From Acanthopleura granulata (taxonomy: Eukaryota > Mollusca > Polyplacophora > Chitonida > Chitonidae), in contig JABBOT010000080.1 in NCBI GenBank assembly GCA_016165875.1, positions 10,212,172-10,276,171 on the forward strand: a stretch of 64,000 nt of DNA, written 5' to 3'. The notes beneath the pieces are model-generated. The model searched no databases. It had not been told where the DNA came from and saw only the letters and a program-made list of their open reading frames with translations. The position numbers were made by a program, and so were the translations under genes. Shown here in pieces: positions 21,632-34,012 of this stretch. Position 1 is the first letter of the stretch. Every line of letters begins with the position of its first letter.

Positions 21632-24600
21632 CTACACAAAAAATTATGAGACGAAAAGTAAATAGTTCCCAGTTCTAGATTATATATGGATGCATATTGT
21701 AATTGGCCGATTTTAAAGCGATTACGATTAAACGTATGGGCTTAAAAAGTAATGAATTATTGTCCAAAGGCAAGACTTGAGGCACAAACTGTTCTTATAT
21801 CGACACAATACAGACACAAGCCAGATTTTACTATCTTGCTGATATAGGTCACAACATAGCATGATCGGCGTCGTGCACTTGTACAGGGATAACATGTTAT
21901 GTTAGACCCCGTGCGTCTCTGGTCTGACCCTGTACTATACTATTAGTCACAGAGATGCTGCTTGGTTAGCTCATCTACTGTTTCGCCTGAAGACCATAGC
22001 ATTTCCTTCCCACTTCCAAATGTAGCAAATTTCACACACGTGTATTGATGCGTATCTCAAGACTCGGTAGCAAGAACATGGTCCTGAGAATCGAGCCTGA
22101 AACAGTAACGCTAGCGATAAATTATTATGCTGCCTGCGCCATCATCCTGGTGGTGATATCATCGGAGTAGCATCCCTTGTAACAAACCAGTGCCTTCTGG
22201 AATCTAGAATCATAGAAAATGCTATGGACTTGAGCGAAAAAGTACATGTACACTTGATCTGAGCTAACCTAACTATGTCTCTCTAACTTATAGCAATGTA
22301 CACAGTCCGGCCACAGAGACTCGCAGGTTCTGTGTTGTATATTTTTATCCGCCCACTCTTAACCTTGATTTCCAGGTACATATCGCTTTGTATAATAATT
22401 GTATATCTGTGATTGTGGAGTCCACGGAATCGGCTGACCTGCCGACACAAGGTACTTGGCACCGTCGATATGTTATAAGGAAATATGATAATAACCCAGT
22501 TGCTGCACGGGAAATATTTATTTCATTACTGAAACTTATCTTGTTATTAAAGTTAACCACAAGTAGAACAAATTACGTCAAGTTATATAACGACGTAAGG
22601 TGGCATTCCAAGGAACGCTGTGATGGTGTTTCGACAGTTGATTGACATGTATCAAAACAGTTTGGAATCTTAATCAGCGGACACACGAGTCAAATTTTTC
22701 ACTCGTATAGGCGTTTTTCGCAAACCAAGATTGTCCACTCAGAAATTCACTTGTATCAAACATGGCAGAAACCAGAAGGATTCCACGCTATACATGCCTT
22801 CTGTCCACTCCTGTGAATTTCAGCGATCGAGATGACCGAGCTGAAGAATCAAATCACACAAATTTCTCTTGACTTGTGTCGTTTTGTTTTCGCCACGTGA
22901 AGTCACTGGTCACACGGCATGCCCTAGTGACCATGTCGGACTCAAAAATTCACCTTATGTGTCTGTGACTGCGCTGCAGATATTCCCGGGATATTTCGCC
23001 CGCGAAAAAGTTTCCTAGAAGTGAATACAATGTATATCGACTTATTGTTTATCTCCAGCTTAAGCGTTAAATGTGATATTAGTTTGAGGCTCCCACTCAT
23101 AAAGCATTAAGGGCCATTCCAAGTCGATAATCTGGTTTATCATGTACTCTGTGGACTGTGCCTGTAATGATGCGACTGTATTGGTCGAAAACGGCATCGC
23201 GCTTCCGTGACAAAGTACCATGCAGTAATACAGGAATAAGTCGTTCCTCTAAGCTATATTTATGGGATCTTTTGCGCTACTTGTCATGTGCATATTGAAG
23301 ATAAATATACTGAACAAATCAGCCAGTAACATGCCAAACATCAGTGGTTTACCCTGAGTACTTCGGTTTCTTTTATTCTACAGGCATTGCGTCAGAGCAA
23401 AATGGCCTCGTGAGTTTGGTGTTAAACATTAGTCAAGTGCAAAAATAAATATGTTATTTACACGGTATGTGGATGCTACTCCGATGATATCGCTAACAGG
23501 TTCATGGCGCACGCAGAGCAATAATTTATGGCTGGCGTTACTGTTTTGGGCTCGATTCTCAGAACCGTGTGTGTGCCTGAACTTCATTTAATGGCAAGAA
23601 ATACAATATTGCGATTTTGTGCAAGTAATGCTGTCCTACGTGTGTGCATCGATTACGATGGTGAAAAACTAAATTGATTATAACAGACAGATATTATCAT
23701 TCTTGAAAGCAAAAAATTACGTTGAAAACCTATTTTTTTTTTTCAAACAAATTAAGGAGACTGGTCGAGTGATAAAATGCACTCCCAAAACAGTCCACGG
23801 GGAGCTGTTTCGCTCTCCCAGAGAGGTCTGCCAAAGTTAACCAGCAGTGCATTTCTTCTCCAAGTGTAATTCGAGGAGGCAAACAATGAACAAATCCCAT
23901 TGCTAAAAAAGAAGAAATTTGTCTGCTATTTAGGTAGCGCTGAGTGTTGAATAAACATGGACACTATGGATGCACTATCGGAAATAAATAGACAAACACA
24001 CAGATACACTTTCATTCTGAATATTTTAAAACATTTACAAAAAATTTCCAATATTTAATTACTATGATTCTCGTCCGGATCAGGATAAATTTGGAGGATG
24101 TAGCTCTCTCTATGTCCAGCTGGTTGTCGCTTGACATCCACTGTGATTGGCCTTAAAGGTGTGAAAGCCACAACCGGCCTCAATGGACATACCAGGAAAT
24201 AATCCGAGCTCCTGTGGACTCCCCTTGACAAATGACCTGGTTCCCTGGCAATTGTCATTGATTAAACCTCGAGTTGCGTCTTCAATATGTTTTGCCGAAT
24301 CATGGCCTTATATTATGGCTTTTGCGGTTCAAAAGGCGACTGGGCTTCCTTGGTTCGTACAAGTGGTTGTTGTTATTGTCGTTTAGCGATCGGTAATGGC
24401 ACTTGGCAACATGACTGACTGAACTTTTATACTACTGAGCGATCTGTAGGCCTAGTACACAGTGCAAAACACTGATGAGAAGTCATATACCTATGTTAAC
24501 TTTAAAATGTTGATAGAAAGAAATGAGACTGTTACGCGATAGGCACAGCATTAGCTTGTGCCATTTACTGATGAAAGTTGCGTAACATTCCACAATGACT

Positions 24601-24907
24601 TAAAAAGTTGTTTTCAGGGGAAATGGGAAACTTTTACTTTGGGGAAGAATGAAATAAAATAAATTTCTTGAACTCCATCTGTCCTGGGCCGTGAGGGTGA
24701 GTAGAAAATTGGTCGAATCAGAAGACCTAGGCGCGTGTAGAGGCGAAGGCGACCAATCGCTCTCTCTAAAGTGCCAGGCCTCTTGTGCATTAGATGGACG
24801 GACCATGTAAGAACAATACACTGCCTACTCCTGTTACAGTTACGTGTATACTGACTAAAAGGGGTAGACCCGAATTTCAGAAATTAAAAGAATTAGGCTT
24901 CTCTTAC
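21632..24907 (-). other. Intron of copy 1 (type A, about 3.3 kb)
   Basis: It is bounded by an acceptor TTTTTTGTGTAG on the exon 2 side and a donor GTAAGAG at exon 1. It contains the intron block shared by all A copies. No gene is supported inside; frames such as 22388-22645 are opened or closed by indels between copies. Confidence 0.75.
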
Positions 24908-24931
24908 CTGATCCATTTTACAAGCACTCAT
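24908..24931 (-). CDS. EF-hand gene copy 1, exon 1
   Basis: The minus strand reads ATG AGT GCT TGT AAA ATG GAT CAG and then GTAAGAG. It joins in phase 0 to GTG TCA GCG of exon 2, giving MSACKMDQ-VSAEDY or MDQ-VSAEDY (188 or 183 residues). The second ATG has the better context (AAAATGG) and is the one shared with type B genes. Confidence 0.75.
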
Positions 24932-25414
24932 ATTTCTAAAGCCTCCTCGTATGTCTAATGCCCCCTCTTCTGTCAATGTTCGTAGAGTAGGCCTAAATGT
25001 TTGCAAGGAAAATCACAATACTCGGAACAGATGGATTCATCAAATGTATTCACCTGAGCGTGTATGCTACACTAGATTTGCTTTCGCTCCCCACATACCT
25101 ATAAAGTTGCACTACTGGTATTTTTATGATGAGACAAACCACGTGACCAAGACATTCTCATTCTCACTGAACTCGCTAGACGGGTTGAAGATCTTAATGA
25201 AATGTTTTACGTCAGGCTTTCTAATGACAGTACAGGTTCTAGGTCATTCACTCTTGCCCACTGCGCCTCCACTTTTATACAATATCAGTTGAGACAACGC
25301 TTAGAGAATCGTGACATTTAACATTGATTGCTTTGACTCTTTGTGTATGTTTAAAAAGGAAGAAGGTGGTTTATTCCAAAATAACAACTATATGTAAAAA
25401 GTAGGTCGAGTAGA

Positions 25415-25640
25415 TACATGGCCGAGTTGTCAGCCTGCTAGTGCAGGCCAGTGTCCCAAGGACGGCCGCTATGAAGTCCAGCTCTCGCTGGCTTCCTGTC
25501 TAGTCCCATGTGGGAATGTTTACAATTAACTTTGGAAGCGTCGTATATGGACGTCCCTCAGGTTCGGCCTGGTTTCGTTCCACCACAATGCTAGCGGCCG
25601 TCGTATAAGGGAAATATGCTTGAGGTCAACCATACATTGC
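25415..25640 (+). mobile_element. Diverged SINE copy, unit 2
   Basis: It is the counterpart of 3160-3395. It has GGCCGAGTTGTCAGCCTGCT, CAGCTCTCGCTGGCTTCC and GCCGTCGTATAAGGGAAATA. A short internal stretch present in unit 1 (CATCAATGCG) is missing. Confidence 0.55.
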
Positions 25641-26310
25641 TACATGTTTCTCATCAATTGGCTCCAACAACTGACATGGCAGAAAGTATTGATTTTCATT
25701 CTTACTTGTGATAGCAATGTTTTTGAATATTTATGTAATCCATTTGCACAAAATTAATCATCATGGACTTCACAGCTTCTGTTGTCCAAAAGTACTGTTA
25801 GTATATAAAACAGTAGGCATTTCTATTTTATTTGTTTTTTTTTTATTAGGTTGTTTCTTTTTTATGAAAATGGGGTTGGACGCACATCCACCATTGAACA
25901 CTTACTAAGCACGAGGGCTTGAGGCTCTGGAGCCGACTAATCTCTAGTACCTCACACACTGTATTTTTAGATGCATTCATCATAAGTCTGGTGGATGTCT
26001 TATGTATTCTCCCCAAAAATGCATCAACATAATCATGGCTTGCTTCAAGCCGCTTAATTTCTGCATAAATCGAGGCCTGTCACAACCAGAGATAAAAGCA
26101 GACGGCGATGGGGACATACATGTATACAACGATCCCATCACAGATGGCATCAAAAAGAGAGCCTTAATTGTGGCAGAGAAATTTGGAAACCAGTAACTAT
26201 TGTAAATAGCTCCTTTTTATTAAATCTGATGTAAATGGGAAACAGGTAAAATCCCTTCCCGCCTATAACAAAGGGATCCAAAGCTGGGTTCTCATTTGTT
26301 CTTTCTTTGA

Positions 26311-26318
26311 TGACGTCA
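26311..26318. promoter_or_regulatory. CRE palindrome TGACGTCA, unit 2
   Basis: An intact palindrome about 1.4 kb upstream of the copy 1 first exon, in the same position as in units 1, 3 and 4. Motif evidence only. Confidence 0.35.
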
Positions 26319-28182
26319 CACTTCTAGGTGCATATGTGCTCAGAAAGCAGTCAGGTAGTACACAACACAGAAAACGATGTGTTTGGACCCTTCTGCGTAG
26401 CCCGCCCGTGTCTCCCATTCTACAACATATTCTCGGATATTGTGGCACACTATGTATGTGCTCTGTGACGAGACATTCAGATATACACTTTATTATAACG
26501 TGCCAAACCAAGTTGTAATGGCACTTACTACTTATTGACAGCTGCGATTTATAAAGTAAAATCATGAGGTGTTGGTCTGTCAAATGTTGATGGGTTTTCA
26601 GCCCAAGGACCCTTGTATTTTATCATTACCTTATCTCTTTACGAAATGAGGCATGTATTTGTGACAGAAACTGTCCGACTCTCGATGATAAGGTTAACAT
26701 GGCAGGAATTTACATCTTTTTAGACTTGAAATGAGACATTTCTGGGCCTTATATCGATAATTTGGTGCATTATAATGACAGAACTTTGAGAAGACTAAGA
26801 ACAGTCATTTTGGGGCGTATTGTTATCTTGTAATTGCTAAAGCTAAAAAGTTTTCACGGCGACAAGCGTATAGATCAACAGCAACAATATGGCGGATACA
26901 GCAGACAAGGCGTTGTGAGCTCCGTCCCTCTTGAGGTGTCTTATGTATTCCTAATGCAGAGTAACTAATCCTAACGAATGGAGATTCTTAAACCACAACA
27001 GAGGAACTTGTTAGAAAACCTGGCTTCAAAACGCTTACTTTTTAAAAACGTAGAGGAAAAATTCTTCTGGACATTGCATAGCCATGTCAATGACGTGAGC
27101 AAATGCGACAGCCCTCAAATGTTCCATCTAAATTCAAAGTAAATCTGGAATAGCACTGAACTGACAAAATGCTAACAAACTCACCTCAAACAGTCATATA
27201 TGGTCAATTGAGCTTTGAGAAACAAATGGCACAATCCATTTGCGTACACAGATGTATACATTACAAAAACTGAAAGGAAATGTCACAAGCCCGTCACTCC
27301 TTCCACACGCTTCGGCCGCGATTTCCGGGAACTCGTTTTTTCGGGATTAATGGGATATGACGTCTTTTTTTGAGAACTATTTTGTAAAATTTTAACCGTG
27401 AGCAAGAGGTCATCAAAAATAATAAAAATATTTTACCGTAATCACTTTCTATTATATAATTCGGGACACCAATTTTGGGGTTGATCTGGTACCGATAATA
27501 AAATATAAAAAATATAAAATTTGTCACTGTGGCTGCACGGCTTAAAAATACATTTTCACCGCATTATATGGGATGGGATTAGAAAAATACCTAGCATTTT
27601 TCATCGAAGTAAACTGGAAGTGCTCACTTTTTATTTCCACTACTCAACTGCGGCTGTGAATCTTGAACTTGTTGTTTACATTAAGCATATATATTTAACC
27701 TGGATTATAGTGATACATGCATTTATGAACGTATTAAAAAAACATAAATATGATCCAAATCCAGGTGGAATATATTTGTTAGCTGAAAAGGACAAATTCT
27801 AGTGTGAAAACATTTATCAGACATGTGTTACATCCTCATTTGTAACATTATTACGTAAAGAGAATATATACGAAAACGTAGTCCCAAATGACATCACATA
27901 AAAATTATTTTCAACTGTCTTTTTCTCCTTAAATTAAACTCCAAAAACCACTGACGACCACATTTATATCCGAACTTTATGTAATTTTGTTTTCTCAGAC
28001 TTTAAGCTCTACGATGTTGGTTTTTTCATATGCTTTGACATGGTCATATTGTTCAGAAAAACCATACTACTCCACGTGAGGATAGAACTCCTGACCTTGT
28101 AGCCATGGAATGTTGGCTTCAAAAGAAAAGCTTACGGAGTACACATTATGGTTGTAACTTTTAATTTCCTCCCACCATATAA

Positions 28183-28243
28183 TCGTATAAGTGAAATATT
28201 CTTGAGTACGGCGTAAAACACCGATCAAATAAATAAATAAAAT
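28183..28243 (+). mobile_element. SINE 3' end, unit 2
   Basis: ATAAGTGAAATATTCTTGAG then TACGGCGTAAAACACCGATC and an AAATAAATAAAT tail, identical in form to 20393-20452. Confidence 0.7.
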
Positions 28244-28915
28244 AACCGAAATGAGGATCTCCCTAACTGACAAGATAACACAGAAGGTCAAAGTATTAGG
28301 CTGTAGGAGTGTCAGTTTATTGCACATCCTATGTATACAACACTATCAATACGGCAGCTATGCGTGGAACACAAACACAGACTCTATTGATTTATTACTT
28401 CAAATTATAACACATTATTTAGAACAGTTGGAAAACGGCGGCTTCACTGTACGTGTAAGTAAATAGGCCTAGAAGAACAACAAATAGAGAGTATTAAATG
28501 CAATAGAGAGAGAAAAGCAATAAAAACTGCAGAGGCCGTACTTCGCTAATTTCACACAGTGACCATTTGCCAAATATCACACTATCGCCGCTCCTCTGAT
28601 TACTTACTCCCCATCTTGTAGTTTTTAAGCCGAACGTCTAAAACTACCCATTTACGGTGGGGTGAATACCAGTGTCTATATTATGTGCCACGCTAAAGCA
28701 TAGCAAGGACAGCATCCACGTTAACGGCCTGTAGCTGAATGTACCCATTGATTTAATCATGAAGGCCGTAGACACTTCGGCCAAATATTACAGGAAAAAC
28801 ATTGCTCCGAAAACCTCTAGTTCACAAACTGATATCGTCACAAACAGAATGTTTTAATGCGACTGGTGCTGAAGTCAGATGTTATATATTATTATGTGTC
28901 TTCTATTATGTGCAC

Positions 28916-28921
28916 TTTATT
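28916..28921 (-). terminator. Poly(A) signal AATAAA of type B gene copy 2
   Basis: AATAAA on the minus strand about 77 bases after the TGA stop of the 28998 gene. The same spacing is kept at 42853-42858. The segment carrying it is missing downstream of the 21089 chimera. Confidence 0.5.
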
Positions 28922-28997
28922 TGAAAGTTCATATGATTATTTGCTTGTGACTAACTGGTAATCACTAAAGCGTCTGTATGCATCATGCTGTTGAAGT

Positions 28998-29540
28998 TCA
29001 CTTAATTGAGTATATGAAAGAATAGTCGTCGGAAGGATCTTCGCCCAGATTAAACTGAGTAATGGCGTTCTTCATTTCTTCGGGGCTTATACAGCCATCT
29101 CCGTCACTGTCTAACCGATTAAACGTGGACTGGATCACGACATCGTCTGTCAATCCTCTGTTGTTGTTGTACACGCGCCATTCCTCTAGGCTTATGGAAC
29201 CATCATCATTGAGGTCAAGGCTTTCGAAGTATATCCTGGCGATTGTGGGCACGAAGGTTTCCGCGAACCACTTCGTTGTGTGCAAATCCTTATATCCCGC
29301 AACCCATTCACCCGTAGTAAAGCAGGGCTGGTTTCGGGGTAGACCATTAACTTCGCAGATTCTCCGCCAAGCTTCTGTGTAAATGCTGCCCAGTAGTTCT
29401 CCATCTTCCACCTTCCCTTTGCTGATTAGTTTTCTTGGAAAAGTCATGATTTCCTCCTTATCGAGGAGTCCGTCTCTCTTAACATCAAGGAAGTCAAACA
29501 GTATTATATATTTCTTCTTCATGTATTCTTCCACTGACAC
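28998..29540 (-). CDS. EF-hand calcium-binding protein, SCP/calexcitin-like, copy 2 exon 2 (type B)
   Basis: This exon encodes 180 residues and starts with GTG (internal valine) after the acceptor GATTTGTAG. EF1 at residues 19-30 is canonical here (DVKRDGLLDKEE), unlike the A copies. The second EF region is degenerate (TTGEW around 75-79). EF3 at 109-120 and EF4 at 144-155 (DSDGDGCISPEE) are canonical. Three working calcium sites are therefore expected, as in typical SCPs. The N-terminal 94 residues differ strongly from type A, but from about residue 95 onward (TFVPTIARIYFES) it is nearly identical. The protein equals the one encoded at 42935-43477. Expected location is the cytosol, since no signal peptide or membrane segment is seen. 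A buffering or sensing role is inferred from the family. Confidence 0.88.
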   Translation of the reverse strand: MSVEEYMKKKYIILFDFLDVKRDGLLDKEEIMTFPRKLISKGKVEDGELLGSIYTEAWRRICEVNGLPRNQPCFTTGEWVAGYKDLHTTKWFAETFVPTIARIYFESLDLNDDGSISLEEWRVYNNNRGLTDDVVIQSTFNRLDSDGDGCISPEEMKNAITQFNLGEDPSDDYSFIYSIK

Positions 29541-30480
29541 CTACAAATCGGTTTAATTCCGTGTTAAAAGTGATGACTATACAGCATTTTGAATAATTCT
29601 ACCCCAGAGCAATTAAAATCAACTGTATATCTGCTTAAGGTATGGTTCTAGTGGAGGAGGAGTATAAGTTATTACTTGTAAAACATTTAAAAGAACAGTG
29701 AGAATAAATCCCTAATTGAAGTGAATGGACAATTTAGGAGCCGGATGCCACAGGTCAGGTGTGGCAATACGTCAAGTATCACACTGATGTCGCTGCTCTG
29801 GTTTTACTCTCTATGCTCTGTTCAGAGTCAAAATTAAATAGTTCAAACTTTCTGATTATCTGGATATCGCTTGTGATAAATCGGTTCTAAACTTAAAACC
29901 GTTATGATAAAAGAGACAGGATCAAGCCGTGATGAGAGCTATTAAATAAAACTTATTCCGCACGTGCAACGTCAAAGGCACATGTTCTAATATATACAGA
30001 TTTCTGATCCAGGTGACTCATCATGACCTTCGCTTTGAGTTCTTCGTTTTTTCGGGACGATGTTGTTTATGTTGGAGATGGTACAGAGATATGTTTTAGC
30101 CAAGTCTTAAATTGATTTAAAGCTTGACTTGTATGTATATCGACCCCCTTTGCCCCCCCTCCCCCTCCAGCGCATAAAAATATGTTGATATCAACAGAAT
30201 CGGAAGGATCTAAATCGAATCAGACCTAATCTTACATGTCTTAACTTGTGGTATTCTTCCTCATTTTAGATTTCAAAAAGAACGATGTTAGTTTTTGTCA
30301 TGAAGATCTCAGAAAACTCTTGATATTTAAATAAAAACCTTCAAAGTGAGTGTAGCGTTTTTTCATTGTCAGATGTTTGGAATTTTTTGGCTAAGTCTGA
30401 CTTACCTCTAAGACAACTTCGTCTTCCTAAGGCCTTTGTTCAAACTATTAAAAAAATTAAGGTAATATGCATTTTCTTAC
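29541..30480 (-). other. Intron of copy 2 (type B, 940 bp)
   Basis: The donor GTAAGAAAAT at 30480 and the acceptor TTTGTAG at 29541 bound it. It is much shorter than the A introns and shares little with them. A stretch near 29815-29915 is absent from the matching intron at 43478-44308. Confidence 0.7.
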
Positions 30481-30489
30481 CTGTTCCAT
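30481..30489 (-). CDS. EF-hand gene copy 2, exon 1 (9 coding bases)
   Basis: The minus strand reads ATG GAA CAG and then GTAAGA, giving MEQ joined to VSVEEY. The upstream ATG of the A copies is changed (ATAAGG), so only this ATG, in an AAAATGG context, can start the protein (183 residues in total). Flanking similarity to the A first exons (TTTAGAAATA...AGT and TAAA before the ATG) supports homology. Confidence 0.7.
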
Positions 30490-30989
30490 TTTACTACCAC
30501 TCCTTATTTCTAAAACTTTCTCTCCGTTATCAGCTTTCGCGAAGTCTGTTTTTGACGATGAAGTTAACAGCACTCCAAGCAAACGAATTTTTCAGCTGTC
30601 TCCATAGCCTGTCCCACACCTAACTTATCAAAAGGTAGGATGCTGACTGAGCACAGACTCCAGGTGAGTTCTGTTCAGAATCCCCTTCCCCTCTCTCCAC
30701 CACTAACCATCCACAAGTAGATCTTATCTATGTGCAGTCAATCGTGACATTTACGCTACGCTTTGATGCTTGTGAAAAAGGAGAAAACGTCAAAGGCCTG
30801 TCCCGTATGAAGAAAACTAGTGAGGACTGAAACCCATAAATCACTTCGTCAAGTAAAAATGTGGTTTTAATATGTATCCTGGGGCCCTCGTTTATAATTT
30901 TCATATATAACACAGGGTCACCAGTTGGAGACTCTGACTGGCTGTTTGTGTGAAGGGTGAAGTTCGTGAAATCAGTCATTTATGCTCTG

Positions 30990-31862
30990 ACCAAAGCATG
31001 TCATCCTAGCAACAGATAAAACTCACGCTAGACAAGTGTTAATAAATTAAGCCTCATGTTAATTTATCAATCCTAATTTCACTGGATTTTCGCACTTGTC
31101 GTTTATACATATTCACATCCAATTTCTCACACGTGTCATAGGGACTATATTCACAAGTGTTACTAAATTAAGTCTCAAGTTGCCTTAATTTATCAATCCT
31201 AATTTCACTGGATTTTCGCACTTGTCGTTTATACATGTTCACATCCAATTTCTCACACGTGTCATAGGGACTATATTCTACATTTCTGTCCTCTCTCTCA
31301 ATGACAAAGTATCGTTCAATAAAATTCCCAGAATCGGATTCAGTACTGGATCACCCCCAAAAGTAAAATGAATGGCTCCTTAACATGAGGGCAACATCTG
31401 AGCAACCTTTCACCCATATCGCTACATAACCTTTCTTCTATAAAGTTGGTGACAGAAATAAAAACAGGGAGAATCTAGACATTAAAACTGACATTCTTAT
31501 ACCAGCCGTCAACCAATATGGGCGCTCGAGGTCAATAATCCCAAGACTAGTTTCCAAATACGACAAACAACAAAAACCCGAAAGAACTAGAAAAAAATGT
31601 CTTTGATGAAGGTAATTGGTGAAAATTTCTTTTCAATATGTACACTTCTGGACAACGTGTAGTACACACATCACTTAAGCTCTCTCTCTGTTGTGTACGG
31701 ATGAGCATTATTTGTTCCGAGAAAGCTATACAAGTTATAGGTTATTGAATTGATGTGGATTCGTTCTATTTTTGCGTAGCGCCGAAGCGTGACTGAGGTT
31801 GCGAGTATTTATTATACACTGACCATCAAAGAATTCAAATACCGAGTAAAATGTAACTAGCT
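30990..31862. repeat. Unit-2-specific insertion with a tandem duplication of about 121-126 bp
   Basis: Unit 3 passes directly from CTGACCAAAGCA (44815) to ACTGCTTAATACGAAAATTT (44845), while unit 2 has about 0.87 kb between these points. Two direct repeats, from ACAAGTGTTA to GGGACTATATTC, start at 31032 and 31153. They share ATCCTAATTTCACTGGATTT and TCGCACTTGTCGTTTATACA. No coding frame was recognised. Confidence 0.65.
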
Positions 31863-31924
31863 TTAGCTGCTTAATACGAAAATTTGATGCTGAAATTTAA
31901 TATAATGAAACAGGAAGTATTTTC

Positions 31925-32350
31925 TTTTTAGTGCCACAGGGCTTACCAGCTGGCGATTTGAACCAACGATCTTTGGATTAGGAGTCCACGCTTCTACCAA
32001 TAGACTAAAGGGGAAAATTCCGCTCGTCCAGGGAGTAGATAGCGCTTACATTTCACCCTGTTACATTCACCCCCAAGCCACGTCCTCGTGAAAGGAAAGG
32101 AGAGTCGAATACATACAGAATCCACCAAAATCATCAGGTCCTGCTGTATAAGCCACGCCCATGGGTGGCTTATAGAGCGTAAGAACGTGACTTGGAAAAC
32201 GAGGAGGTGAATGTAACAGGAAGAAATATAAACCCTATCTATTGAATCGACTCAGGAGAATTTCGCATTAGTCCAGTGGTAGAAGAGTGGACTCGAAATC
32301 TAAAGATCGTTGGTTCAAATCTCAGGCTGGCTGTGCCGATCATACATGGT
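31925..32350. mobile_element. Foldback/MITE-like element with tRNA-like arms, unit 2
   Basis: Two tRNA-like sequences face outwards in opposite orientation: minus at about 31946-32011 and plus at about 32262-32330. Each has an A-box-like TAGTCTATTGGTAGAAG or TAGTCCAGTGGTAGAAG and a B box GGTTCAAATC. Between them, further segments are inverted repeats (CCTGTTACATTCACC with GGTGAATGTAACAGG, and TATAAGCCAC with GTGGCTTATA at the centre). The T arms do not pair, so these are tRNA-derived and not functional tRNA genes. Confidence 0.6.
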
Positions 32351-34004
32351 GCTTCGATTAGGGCCAAATGTATCAGAGCAAAGCGGAAGCCAGTCTGTTT
32401 GAGGGGTATTTGTAGCCTTTATTAGGAAAACACTTAAAAGACAAAAAAAAAATACATTAATTACATTGGACGAAACATGCTATGTTGTCTCCTTTTTTTC
32501 TAACATTTACAACCTGTCTGGTTTAGTTGTTTACTACATATCTACATGTTTCTGTATACCTTCGTGTCCGCCAAAACACACATTACACACTGCTGATCCG
32601 ACTTCATATATGTCGACGTTATTTCTCATGTGTGTGTATACATATATATATACACACATGGTTATTGATAACCTACTACATATAACACTACTAAACAAAC
32701 TTTAACTTGTGTGGATAATCAGATCTAAGTAACAATCGGGTAACAATTGCTTATGGTGCAAGTGCAACTTTCGATACACATGTATATATTACGGATATTC
32801 CATGAATACACCCGAATACACATTTCTCCATTATGTGACATCAAACACAATATATATCTATACCAAAGTAGCTAAACGGCAATATTGACTTTAATCGTTA
32901 CAGTGGTGCAGTGCCCGTCTACTTTACTACATAACGCCTATAATATACACACTGATGTCACGCACCCCCCCCCCTCCCCAAATCATCCAAGGAATGGTTC
33001 AAACTGTCAACAGGTCTTCGTATGGATGAATCATACTTAACCTACCGGGCCTGTGAACAAATAATACACAGTCTTCTACAAGCTGTCGCTTATCCTAATC
33101 ACAGAAAACGAACACTTCACATGCCAGCATTTACTTTTATACACCGAATTACATGTACATACATCTGAAGGCTCTCATCACTTCGAGCGTTCTGCTCTCC
33201 TCCTGCGTAATCCCGCGTTGCTACATGTATTTTGTAATTTTTCAGTGTGTGAGGTGGGTAAACAAACAGGAGGTGAAAGACCGTTACAGTTATCACAAGC
33301 TGCATATAACACCAACTGGAGTTACATGTACGTATTTAAGACGTATTTAACAAGATACAGACCATGAAGAAATAATAAAACAGAATTATCAGAACTTCTC
33401 CACTAGTCGTCTGCTTCTGCGGCAATACATAAAGAAAATACGAAAACTGACAATAAACGCTGACAAGAAGAAAAATGGACGGAGAGTTCTCGTCCATAAT
33501 TAAACCAATGCAATATTGAATCTAGTATCATTAACGGATTCCATAGGATGTGAACTGCGCAAGTATTACGCAAGGTACAGGTGACCGAGCGCAAGTGTAA
33601 TGCACTCTGAAACACTGCCCACTGAAACAGGCAACGAGCAACGAATTTTGAAACTATAAAATCACAGGAGGTACTTCCTTTCAAACACCTCACAGAGTGT
33701 CGGCAATTGCTAAAAACTGTAAGTAAAACTTATCGACATCTAGATTTATTTCACCAGTCAAACCGTGGGCGGCAGCGTGATGCAAAACTATGGGCGCACA
33801 TGTGCTGATCACCGTGCCCAACAACCGAACACGGAGCGATTACACAATCAGTCAGAAGTAACAGATCTAGCTCGAAATATGCAAGCGACACTGCCTACCC
33901 ACCATGACAGTTGATCGGGCAGCTATAACAACCAGAAAACCTGATGTACAGGAGAAGCTTTCGGACCACATGTTGATGTTCCCGAGAAAATGGCTGCACT
34001 GCCA

Positions 34005-34012
34005 TGACGTCA
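34005..34012. promoter_or_regulatory. CRE palindrome TGACGTCA next to the acidic ORF
   Basis: An intact TGACGTCA in relatively GC-rich sequence, also present in unit 3 at about 47064-47071. Motif evidence only. Confidence 0.25.

Larger units (their letters stand above)
24932..28997. other. Upstream block of copy 1 and 3' flank of copy 2
   Basis: No gene is supported. It holds a SINE remnant (25415-25640), a CRE palindrome at 26311-26318, a mutated second CRE (TGACGTCT) at 27358-27365, a foldback-like pair near 27683-27776 (AACCTGGATT and AATCCAGGT), and a SINE 3' end at 28183-28243. A B-type poly(A) signal lies at 28916-28921. Confidence 0.6.
30490..34009. other. Upstream block of copy 2, mostly non-coding
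   Basis: It contains a unit-2-only insertion (30990-31862), a foldback element (31925-32350), and C-rich runs near 32966. A minus-strand frame at 30728-30979 is also open at 44448-44822 in unit 3, but it has no recognisable motif and the region is homologous to non-coding sequence upstream of the A genes, so it is not called. A frame at 33403-33693, kept at 46462-46752, is equally unsupported. A CRE palindrome lies at 34005-34012. Confidence 0.5.

Noticed and set aside
30728..30979. Minus-strand ORF shared with 44448-44822
   Set aside because: It is open in both units, but those are nearly identical overall. Homologous sequence upstream of A genes is not open and no motif is present.
32262..32330. 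Functional tRNA gene
   Set aside because: A and B boxes are recognisable but the T stem and D stem do not pair properly. Treated as a tRNA-derived repeat arm.
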